Below, in pieces: positions 1 through 7,553 of a stretch of 64,000 nt of DNA. The stretch is from contig CAZGYB010000005.1 in the NCBI GenBank assembly GCA_964530235.1, positions 62,001 through 126,000 on the forward strand, in the 5' to 3' direction. The notes under the pieces were generated by a model, which saw nothing but the letters and a program-made list of their open reading frames with translations, was not told the origin of the DNA and searched no databases. A program made the translations under genes and the position numbers. Position 1 is the stretch's first letter, and every line of letters starts with the position of its first letter. This stretch comes from UM-FILTER-33-9 sp964530235 (lineage in GTDB: Bacteria; Patescibacteriota; Microgenomatia; UBA1406; GWC2-37-13).

Positions 1-274
1 CTTTTGCCTTCCTGATTCCCTCATTATTCCCCCCCGCAAACCCGATATTTTGTTTTAATTTTAAAATTTGAATTTTGGGATTTGCTTGTAGTTTGGGATT
101 TAGATTTTGAATTTTTTCAACAGTAGAAACGCTGTCATCTGTTGATCCATTATCCACCACAATAATTTCGTATCTGTTTGTTGGATAGTTAAGTTTAATT
201 AAAGAATTAAAGGTTATTCCGATACAATGCTTTCCGTTGTAGTTTAATACTATTACTGAACAAAATGGGAACAT
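1..274 (-). CDS. Family 2 glycosyltransferase, N-terminal part (runs off left edge)
   Basis: Only the first ~91 residues are in the window; the 3' end lies beyond base 1. The start is ATG at 274 (MFPFCSVIVLNYNG). The beta-strand SVIVLNYNG, the EIIVVDNGSTDDS segment and NIGFAGGNNEG are the nucleotide-sugar-binding motifs of GT-A fold family 2 enzymes that add sugars to surface polysaccharides at the inner membrane face. It lies 7 nt after wecB, so the two are probably one operon. Residues ~53-75, between the last two motifs, are encoded by a 7-bp-period A-rich repeat (51-118), giving an N/K/Q/L-rich stretch. Confidence 0.85.
   Translation of the reverse strand, partial: MFPFCSVIVLNYNGKHCIGITFNSLIKLNYPTNRYEIIVVDNGSTDDSVSTVEKIQNLNPKLQANPKIQILKLKQNIGFAGGNNEGIRKAK
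51..118 (-). repeat. Heptad A-rich repeat inside a glycosyltransferase gene
   Basis: On the minus strand, A-runs recur about every 7 bp in words such as TTCAAAA, TCTAAAT and CCCAAAC. The same words occur between genes elsewhere (15486-15545, 19080-19140, 45330-45358). Here they stay in frame and encode about 23 residues. Confidence 0.6.
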
Positions 275-281
275 CGATATA

Positions 282-1346
282 TTATACTATTAACGTATCC
301 ACGATCTTTTTACCGGCTGTTCCATTGCCGAAGGGATTTTTCCAATTACCTTTTATTTGGAGCATAGTTTTTACTCCATTTAGAATATCGGTATAACTAT
401 GTCCGACTAGTATGTTTGCTCCGACTGCAATTGTTTCTGGACGTTCAGTAGTATCACGGATTGTGACACAGGGAACCCGTAAAATACAGGCTTCTTCCTG
501 GATCCCGCCCGAATCGGTTATGACAAGTGAGGCTTTTTTTATGAAAAATAACATATCAAGATAACCAAGAGAATCTATTAAGTTGATATATTTTTCTGAT
601 GGTTTAATACCAAATTTTCTGAATTGCTTTTGAGTTCGCGGATGAATAGGAAAAACGATAGGGATATGTAACATCTTTGAAACATTTTCAATCGATTTTA
701 TAATTTTTTGCAGTGTAACTTTCGAATCAACGTTTGACGGCCGATGTAATGTTAGCAGTATATAAGGATCATTTTTGAATGTATGTTTTTTTGAATAAGT
801 GAGCTTAATACTTTGTTCTACTGCATCTACAATAGTGTTTCCCGTTACTTTAATCAGTGTTCTTTCGATACCTTCCTGCTGCAAAATATCACTTTGTTTT
901 TTTGTAGGTGCGAATAAATGGGAAGAAACATGATCAACAAGGATCCGATTAATTTCTTCAGGCATTGATCTATCATAACTTCGAAGACCTGCCTCGACAT
1001 GTGCAACGGGTATCTGTAGCTTTACTGCTGCAAGAGCACCGGAAAGCGCTGAGTTTGTGTCACCTTGCACGACCACCACACTTGGTTTCTCATTCAGAAG
1101 TGTTTGTTCAATCTTTTCAATCATTTTGCCTGTCATTGCCCCATGAGTTGTTTCGTAACTTACCCCTAGGTTGTAATTTGGCGTCGGGAGATCAAGTTCT
1201 TCAAAGAAAATCGCATCCATGAGTTTTGAAAAATGCTGATTCGTATGGACTATTATAAAAGGAATTTTGCGGGACTGGCATTCTCTGATTACTGGTGAAA
1301 GTTTGATGATTTCAGGTCTAGTTCCAAGGATAAAAGCTATTTTCAT
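282..1346 (-). CDS. wecB: UDP-N-acetylglucosamine 2-epimerase (non-hydrolysing)
   Basis: Converts UDP-GlcNAc to UDP-ManNAc in the cytoplasm, an entry step to ManNAc-containing surface glycans and to teichoic-acid linkage units. Signatures seen: LGTRPEIIKLSPVI at residues 8-20, QGDTNSALSGALAA at ~94, HVEAGLRSYDR at ~116 and TDSGGIQEEA near residue 280. The length of 354 aa is normal. The open frame extends upstream to 1472, but those 42 residues have no family counterpart; ATG at 1346 begins the canonical MKIAFILGTRPE and has TATAAT exactly 6 nt upstream, predicting a leaderless mRNA. It heads the glycan genes running leftward. Confidence 0.95.
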   Translation of the reverse strand: MKIAFILGTRPEIIKLSPVIRECQSRKIPFIIVHTNQHFSKLMDAIFFEELDLPTPNYNLGVSYETTHGAMTGKMIEKIEQTLLNEKPSVVVVQGDTNSALSGALAAVKLQIPVAHVEAGLRSYDRSMPEEINRILVDHVSSHLFAPTKKQSDILQQEGIERTLIKVTGNTIVDAVEQSIKLTYSKKHTFKNDPYILLTLHRPSNVDSKVTLQKIIKSIENVSKMLHIPIVFPIHPRTQKQFRKFGIKPSEKYINLIDSLGYLDMLFFIKKASLVITDSGGIQEEACILRVPCVTIRDTTERPETIAVGANILVGHSYTDILNGVKTMLQIKGNWKNPFGNGTAGKKIVDTLIV

Positions 1347-1348
1347 TG

Positions 1349-1358
1349 TATAATTATA
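1349..1358. promoter_or_regulatory. Palindromic bidirectional -10 box TATAATTATA
   Basis: TATAAT reads rightward at 1349-1354 and leftward at 1353-1358. The leftward copy is 6 nt from the wecB ATG (leaderless). The rightward copy gives a ~40-nt leader ending in GGA before the ATG at 1401. TTGTCC at 1377-1382 is a possible leftward -35 with an 18-bp spacer. Confidence 0.65.
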
Positions 1359-1400
1359 CAATCCAAATTCAAAAATGGACAATTGAGTGCGTGACGGAAT

Positions 1401-2792
1401 ATGCGAAAAAAATTCGAGAGAATGTGCATAATAGTGATTACGATTCTCCTTTTTATTCCTATAGGCAGGCAAATCTATATTACTCCGTTGGGTTTTGACG
1501 AAAGCTTTAATTTACAGATTCCGGTTTCATTGGTAAAGACAGGACAGTATAAAAGTTTATATATACCGGAAAAGGCGTATGATGCCCGTATATCTGCTGG
1601 TTATCCCCTTCATATCGGCCAAGCGGTATTTTTTAAGCTTTTTGGAATACAAAGGACTGTAGTCCGCATGTATATGATGGTTTTATTTCTTTTACTTGTT
1701 ATAACTGGATATTTATATCTAAAAATCCCGTTATCTTGTCTGTTTTTCCCAATTCTGTTTTTTATCTCAGTGAATTTTGCATCAACAACCTCTTATTATT
1801 TAGGAGAGAATGTCGCTCTCTTGTGTATTATCCTTGCCTTGTATTTCAGTGCCAACAAAAAACAAGCTCTTTCAGCATTTATTTTTTCACTTGCGGTACA
1901 CTCAAAAATTCACGCGATTTCACTTCTCCCTCTATTTCTTTTAGTTTCGAAAGAAAGAGCAAAATATATGATAAATTTTTTTATGTTTTTTTTAATGGGA
2001 TTTGTACTATTGTTTTGGTCGACGTATCTATTAGGTTTTAGACAAGTATCCCCTATTCTCTACGTCAAGCAGTATTACTGGGATTTGAAAACCTTTCTTC
2101 GGCTAAATTCCGGTATAGATGACTATAATAAGCTTTTGCCTCTTCCCAATTTAATACATAATCTTAAAAGCATGTTCATTTATGGTCTAAATATCAGCAT
2201 ACTTATTCCAACCTTTTTTTTACTGAAAAAGTATAAAATCTGGATTGTTGTTCCGTTAGGGATGATTCTCTATGCCCTGATTTTTAAAGGGGTAAAAAAC
2301 GCAGAGTTTTTGTATATAGCACTTTTTATATTCTTTTTAAAGAATTCATCTGTGAGTCTTAGGAAGGTTGCTTTGATTCTTTTTTTAGTTTATAACAGTT
2401 TGAATATTATTCCCAGACTAAATTTAGATTTACAACATCAAAAAAGCCTTGAAGCAATTCGAAACCAGGAAGAAGTTGCAAAAAAAGTTCGATCACTCAA
2501 GGGAAACGTATATACAAGTGGCTGGTGGCAGGAACCAGAAATAAGCTTTCTTTCAGATGTGCCCTTTAGAGACAGAATGCAGTATAAAGGTAATCAAAGT
2601 GGTTATTTGTTGTTTTCTTCAATGCAGAGAAGATCTTATTGGCCGACAGTTGACATGAATAGAATCTGCAAGGAAATCATATTTTGTAAGTATAATTACG
2701 GTATTTGCAGATTGTATCGGACGTTTCCTATCGATACAAATATTTATCCGAAGATGAGTATCAATCACAAGAATTGTCCGGTTATGCCATAA
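1401..2792 (+). CDS. Polytopic GT-C-like membrane glycosyltransferase
   Basis: A 463-aa protein with roughly ten hydrophobic segments. After the first segment it carries GFDESFN (residue ~31), resembling the acidic D/E motif in the first extracytoplasmic loop of lipid-phosphosugar-dependent GT-C enzymes (GT39/ArnT-like), followed by AGYPLHIGQAVFFKLFG, also typical of that group. It probably transfers a sugar from a polyprenyl-phosphate donor outside the membrane; donor and acceptor cannot be read from sequence. It starts an operon continuing through 7553. A GGA precedes the ATG at 1401. The C-terminal ~110 residues are soluble and extracytoplasmic by prediction. Confidence 0.7.
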   Translation: MRKKFERMCIIVITILLFIPIGRQIYITPLGFDESFNLQIPVSLVKTGQYKSLYIPEKAYDARISAGYPLHIGQAVFFKLFGIQRTVVRMYMMVLFLLLVITGYLYLKIPLSCLFFPILFFISVNFASTTSYYLGENVALLCIILALYFSANKKQALSAFIFSLAVHSKIHAISLLPLFLLVSKERAKYMINFFMFFLMGFVLLFWSTYLLGFRQVSPILYVKQYYWDLKTFLRLNSGIDDYNKLLPLPNLIHNLKSMFIYGLNISILIPTFFLLKKYKIWIVVPLGMILYALIFKGVKNAEFLYIALFIFFLKNSSVSLRKVALILFLVYNSLNIIPRLNLDLQHQKSLEAIRNQEEVAKKVRSLKGNVYTSGWWQEPEISFLSDVPFRDRMQYKGNQSGYLLFSSMQRRSYWPTVDMNRICKEIIFCKYNYGICRLYRTFPIDTNIYPKMSINHKNCPVMP

Positions 2793-2803
2793 CAGCAAAA
2801 CCT

Positions 2804-4360
2804 ATGAGTAAAAAAAGTATAATTGCGGGTTTAACATTCAGTATTGGCGCTTATCTTTTTTTTACGCTTATTAATATTTACTACCCTGGTATTAATTACG
2901 ATGAAATTTTTTTCGGGAATGCTGCACTCGGAGGATTGGATAATACGTTTATTTTTTCCAAAATAGGTAAAATACCTTTGTTTTTGCATAATTATATAGG
3001 CGCTTTTAAATCATGGATTTATTTTCCTATTTTCAAGCTGTTTGGTGTAAACGCTATTAGTATTAGGATTCCGGTTATAGTATTTACCGCGAGTGCCCTT
3101 GTTCTTCTTTTTATTACTGTGCAAAAAATGTTCAATGCAAAAACTGCGTTACTCGCGGTACTTTTTACTAGCATTGATCCAAGCATTATCCACCAAACAC
3201 GGGTTGATTACGGTCCGGTAGTTCTGAGTTTTCTCTTGCGTATTCTTATTCTTTTCTTTTTCCATAAAGGCATTCAGCTAAAACAATTCCGCTATATCTT
3301 TATAGCCCTAATTTTTGTGTGTTTGGGGTTTTTCAACAAAATGGATTTTGTCTGGTTTGCAGCCGGAATTATATTTTCATCGATTTTGTTTTACGGGAAA
3401 GAATTACAGATAATGTGGAATAAGCTTAATAATACTATTCGGAGGATTATTTTTATTTTTGCTGCGGGAGTCTGTATTGCCGGTTTATTTTTATTAGTAA
3501 AAATACGATTTTTTGATTTTATTGATCTGCTTTACTTGAAACATTTGGTGCAAATTATTATCAGTACTTGGCAAATGGTTCAGGGTCAATGGTTTTACAC
3601 CTACCTTTTTGGCGATCTTTCTCCTATGTGGAAAGCAACTGGCTTCGTATATGCGGCGACATGTGTATTGTTAGTGGGGACAAATTTCATTTACAGGTTA
3701 TACTATAAAAATACCAAGAGAACTCATTATTTTTTTTTGGTGACTATTGTATTTTTGACATTCTTCCAGATCATAATCACCAGCAATGCTGGATCAAGCT
3801 GGCATTTATACTACATGTATCCTATTTATCATATTCTTCTTGCTGATTCGTTTGTGTCTCTTTATGAAAAGGTCAGAGGAATAAAAAGACTGATTCTTTT
3901 CATGGGCGCCTTATTTATTTTATATTCAGTTTGTATGAATTTTCTTTATGTCCAGAACTACGGGAAAGAGCTGCGCAACGCGCAATGGTCGAAGGCAATA
4001 TATGAGTTAGTCTCACTTTCCAAACAGAAGAATAACACTTTTGTTTCTGTGGACTGGGGGACTCATAATCAAATGCTCATATTTAATCAGGAGAAAAATA
4101 AGTACTTTGATGAGTGGGTCTGGTTTATTAAAGATCCCATACCGGAAAAAGAATATAAGCGTTTGCTTTCTCAACACTTTGAAAATCCAAAAACATTATT
4201 TGTTATGTATAGTTCAGATAAGTCCAATTTAAGCAGAACGCGGAAGATGTTTTTCCAAATCGCACAAAATAACCGATATAAAACGGTTATGCAAAAAATT
4301 ATCAAAGATGATAACGCTCCCGTGTATGAGCTATATTCGGTAACAAAATACAGTCCATGA
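2804..4360 (+). CDS. GT-C-like membrane glycosyltransferase, tandem paralogue 1
   Basis: A 518-aa polytopic protein. The first loop carries PGINYDEIFFGNAALGG, whose D-E pair matches the catalytic acidic position of GT-C enzymes; HQTRVDYGPV and FFNKMDFVWF follow in later loops. The frame is open from 2705, but ATG at 2804 (MSKKSIIAGLTFSIG) is preferred because it avoids a long overlap with the preceding gene, which stops at 2792. It is clearly homologous to the next gene along its whole length, including the C-terminal block WSKAIYELV...FVSVDWGTH. Sugar specificity is unknown. Confidence 0.72.
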   Translation: MSKKSIIAGLTFSIGAYLFFTLINIYYPGINYDEIFFGNAALGGLDNTFIFSKIGKIPLFLHNYIGAFKSWIYFPIFKLFGVNAISIRIPVIVFTASALVLLFITVQKMFNAKTALLAVLFTSIDPSIIHQTRVDYGPVVLSFLLRILILFFFHKGIQLKQFRYIFIALIFVCLGFFNKMDFVWFAAGIIFSSILFYGKELQIMWNKLNNTIRRIIFIFAAGVCIAGLFLLVKIRFFDFIDLLYLKHLVQIIISTWQMVQGQWFYTYLFGDLSPMWKATGFVYAATCVLLVGTNFIYRLYYKNTKRTHYFFLVTIVFLTFFQIIITSNAGSSWHLYYMYPIYHILLADSFVSLYEKVRGIKRLILFMGALFILYSVCMNFLYVQNYGKELRNAQWSKAIYELVSLSKQKNNTFVSVDWGTHNQMLIFNQEKNKYFDEWVWFIKDPIPEKEYKRLLSQHFENPKTLFVMYSSDKSNLSRTRKMFFQIAQNNRYKTVMQKIIKDDNAPVYELYSVTKYSP

Positions 4361-5907
4361 AAAAAGTCCATAAAAATCATATCATTGTATTTATTTTGAT
4401 ACTGATATATGTTGTACTCTCTTTTTATAAGCTGGATTCCCCGGGGATTCAGTATGACGAAATTTTATTTGGTAACGCAGCGCGCGGAGGATATGTAGAC
4501 GATACATTTATTGTGAAGCGGGTCAAAGGGTTTCCGGTTCTTGTAATGGAATATATTGGTGCTATAAAAGCATATGTGTACTTCCCGATATTTAGGTTGT
4601 TCGGAGTATCTACCATTACGATCCGTTTTCCGGTAATACTGCTTACCGGAATTAGCTTTTTGTTATTATACCGGCTGGTAATCCTGTTGTTTTCACCAAA
4701 AGTTGCGCTTATCTCGGTTTTGCTTACAATCCTTCATCCGGATGTTTTCGCTTTTATGCGCGCGGATGTTGGCCCCTCAGCCTTTACTTTCTTTTTCAGA
4801 GTATCTGTTCTCTATTGTTTTTTTGCATGGTTGAGAAATAAAGATACAAAATCCTTAATTTTTGTATGCTGTGGTATGGTATTGGGCTGGTTCAGCAAGA
4901 TGGATTTTGTCTGGTTTATAATCGCAGTTCTGGCAGGAATGATCCTCTGTTTTAGAAAAGAACTCTTTTTATCACTCGGCAAAATCAGCAAGAAGACCCT
5001 TTGGATTATTGGAATCATTGCAATGATAGTAGCTGTAGTTTTTGCGTTTTGGGGATTTCAAATGCATTTTTTTTCGACGCTTCGTCTACTCGACTGGAAT
5101 CATATAAATATAGTATTTGCATCCGGAAAACGCATAATCCTTGGAACTTCTTTCTTTGAAATGGTATATGGTTCGGCTTACGGATTTGAAAAGTATATGA
5201 TAATTCCATACGGTTTATTTATCATTTACTCTCTTGTTCAGATACGACGAGTAAAACCGAACGAACAAAAAAAACTCATATTTTTATTCGCTGTTCCGCT
5301 GTTTATTTTTGTTCAGATATTCATAACAGCAATCTCTGGCGCTCCTTGGCACCTTATGTATCTTCTACCTTTTATCCAAATTCTTGTGGCGTATGGAATA
5401 GTGAAATTGTTTACGCTCAAAAGTCTCTTGGTTAAAATGATAAGCGGAATACTTTTGGCTTTGCTAATAGGCTACTCATGTTTTGGAATAGCGAGGTTAA
5501 TAGCCCTATACGACTCAAAACCAAGTAATATAAACTGGTCTAAAGCAATTTATCAGCTTATTGCTTATACGAAAAGCCAGAATAAACGATTTGTTTCGGT
5601 CGACTGGGGAGTACATACTCAACTTCTCGCTTTTGATTATCAAAAAGATAAGTATTTTAATTATTGGCCATCTTTTAATGAAAAGCCATTAACAGAAGTA
5701 AATGCAAGATTTCTTACAAATACATTTTTTAAAGAAAACAATGTTCTGTTTTTAACTCACTCAAAAACTGCTGTGGTATTTCCTCAAACGAGAATTAATC
5801 TGTTTGATATCGCACATAAATATGGGTATTCATTGAGGTTGGTCAAGCAATTTTATGACCATGAAGAGGTTATTTATGAGTTATATATTGCACGAAAAAA
5901 ACAATGA
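4357..5907 (+). CDS. GT-C-like membrane glycosyltransferase, tandem paralogue 2
   Basis: A 516-aa polytopic protein overlapping the previous gene by ATGA, indicating translational coupling. It shares PGIQYDEILFGNAARGG in the first loop, GWFSKMDFVWF, GAPWHLMYLLPF and the C-terminal WSKAIYQLI...FVSVDWGVH with its neighbour, so the pair arose by tandem duplication. The conserved D-E in the first loop supports a GT39/ArnT-like mechanism with a polyprenyl-linked sugar donor. The C-terminal soluble part (about residues 400-516) is conserved between the copies and may bind the acceptor. Confidence 0.72.
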   Translation: MKKVHKNHIIVFILILIYVVLSFYKLDSPGIQYDEILFGNAARGGYVDDTFIVKRVKGFPVLVMEYIGAIKAYVYFPIFRLFGVSTITIRFPVILLTGISFLLLYRLVILLFSPKVALISVLLTILHPDVFAFMRADVGPSAFTFFFRVSVLYCFFAWLRNKDTKSLIFVCCGMVLGWFSKMDFVWFIIAVLAGMILCFRKELFLSLGKISKKTLWIIGIIAMIVAVVFAFWGFQMHFFSTLRLLDWNHINIVFASGKRIILGTSFFEMVYGSAYGFEKYMIIPYGLFIIYSLVQIRRVKPNEQKKLIFLFAVPLFIFVQIFITAISGAPWHLMYLLPFIQILVAYGIVKLFTLKSLLVKMISGILLALLIGYSCFGIARLIALYDSKPSNINWSKAIYQLIAYTKSQNKRFVSVDWGVHTQLLAFDYQKDKYFNYWPSFNEKPLTEVNARFLTNTFFKENNVLFLTHSKTAVVFPQTRINLFDIAHKYGYSLRLVKQFYDHEEVIYELYIARKKQ

Positions 5908-7553
5908 AGAATAAAATTTGGTTACTCTATATAATTCCGGCCTTGTGTATTCCCCTGTATTATTATCTTATACGTGTTTTAGTACCGGATCACTCATTTG
6001 ATTCCATAAACTATCACATATATTTGGGAGAGTTGGGTATAAAAAATTTTCCATTTTCATTTGGAAAAAACGAGTTTTTTCCCCTTGGGCTTCATTCATT
6101 TGTTCCATTTTATGAGTATTTTAGTGCTTTTTTTAGAATCGTTTTGGGTTACAGATTGGGTACTCTACCTTCAGTAATATTTTTTATGGGAATCATTATT
6201 ATTCTCTATAAAATTATCAAACTTATTCAGAGAGACTATTTTGAATCTTTTAAAATAGTTCGTTTTATTTTATTTCTGAACGCATGTATTATATTCGAGT
6301 TGTTATTTCAAACAGCGACTTATTTTGTGGATATCACGAACACCTTTTTTTTACTGATGACGTTTTATGTTCTACTCCTTTATTTTAAGAAAAAAAACAC
6401 ATCTATTTTGTTTATTTTTTCTTTTTTGTTAGGAATAAGTATTTATGCTAAGTGGACTAATCTTGTTTTTTTGCCTGGTTTTACAATAGTTGTATCTTGG
6501 TTATTGTGGTCGTCTAAAGTTCCAAAAACGATGAAAATCAAGAGTAGTATTATGAGTGTTTTGCTCATAAGTTTTCCGTTATTAGTAAATTCTTTATATC
6601 TTTTTAACATAACAGAAAACCCGCTTTTTCCATTTTTTAATGGGATATTCAAATCAAAATTTTATGCACAGGTTAGTTTTTCAAATTCCGATTTTGGTCC
6701 CAAAAACATACTTCAATGGTTTATATGGCCCGTATATTCGTTACTTCACCCGGAAAGGTTAGGAGAAGTTGAAAAATTTTTTCTTGATCCAAAGCTAAGT
6801 ATGTATTGGTTAGGCAGTCTTTTTGTTTTCTTTTTAATAAAAAAGGATATACGTCAATCGGTAATTAAGCTATTTATAATATTTTTTTATAGTGGATACG
6901 CAGTGTGGAGTATGGGATTTGGTTATTTACGGTATGCATCTTTACTAGAGTGTATTGGAGGCATTGTACTTATTGTTTCGTATACACATATATCAAAAAA
7001 AAATTTAGTATTAAAATCTATTTTTTTTGCGTATCTTGTCATTTTTTCAGTTTTTAATTTTCTTACTTTAAGGGTTAACTTTAAAAATGACTACAGTTGG
7101 AGAGTGTCCTTGTATAAAGATAGACATCTGTATTTGTCACAGCTTCCATTCCTTTTCGACAATAGTTTCAGGTTGTCAAGGAGCATAGAGGATAACGTTA
7201 TGAATACCGATGTATATCTAAACTGCGCTCTTCCAAACACGGGCTATTATGCAGGACTTCCAAACAAAAAACCGCTATTGTTTCTTGAGCCCGAAGGAAA
7301 AAAATTCGGTATGAGCGAGGAATATTTTCGCAAGGCGCGAAGACAAATAGGAATTCCTGAAAATAAACCGATTCGTTTTACCGCAATTACTATATCTGAG
7401 GGTTGGAATCCGAATGACGAAACCTGTGTGCAGAATCTTAAGAAAGCACGTGCTAGAATTTTTGAGAGAGAAAAATTAAATACCTATTTTGGTTATCCAA
7501 TAGAAGGGTATATTATCATCGGAGAGATTCCTGGTGCTGTAACTTCTCGATAA
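5904..7553 (+). CDS. Polytopic membrane protein, probable GT-C glycosyltransferase
   Basis: A 549-aa protein with about ten to twelve membrane segments and a soluble C-terminal ~110 residues. The first loop has DHSFDSINYHIYLGE, resembling the D..NYH motif of putative GT39-like transferases. It overlaps the preceding gene by ATGA and closes the rightward operon; its last 38 nt overlap the 3' end of the convergent gene at 7516. It is weakly related to the three upstream membrane enzymes by layout rather than by obvious sequence. The function as a transferase is inference; a flippase or polymerase role cannot be excluded. Confidence 0.55.
   Translation: MKNKIWLLYIIPALCIPLYYYLIRVLVPDHSFDSINYHIYLGELGIKNFPFSFGKNEFFPLGLHSFVPFYEYFSAFFRIVLGYRLGTLPSVIFFMGIIIILYKIIKLIQRDYFESFKIVRFILFLNACIIFELLFQTATYFVDITNTFFLLMTFYVLLLYFKKKNTSILFIFSFLLGISIYAKWTNLVFLPGFTIVVSWLLWSSKVPKTMKIKSSIMSVLLISFPLLVNSLYLFNITENPLFPFFNGIFKSKFYAQVSFSNSDFGPKNILQWFIWPVYSLLHPERLGEVEKFFLDPKLSMYWLGSLFVFFLIKKDIRQSVIKLFIIFFYSGYAVWSMGFGYLRYASLLECIGGIVLIVSYTHISKKNLVLKSIFFAYLVIFSVFNFLTLRVNFKNDYSWRVSLYKDRHLYLSQLPFLFDNSFRLSRSIEDNVMNTDVYLNCALPNTGYYAGLPNKKPLLFLEPEGKKFGMSEEYFRKARRQIGIPENKPIRFTAITISEGWNPNDETCVQNLKKARARIFEREKLNTYFGYPIEGYIIIGEIPGAVTSR

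Noticed and set aside
1346..1472. Extended N-terminus of WecB
   Set aside because: The 42 extra residues overlap the divergent gene start and the promoter and are absent from the family.
2790..4360. UGA recoding to Gly as in Gracilibacteria
   Set aside because: TGA ends several genes in ATGA overlaps with normal-length products on both sides, so TGA is a stop here.
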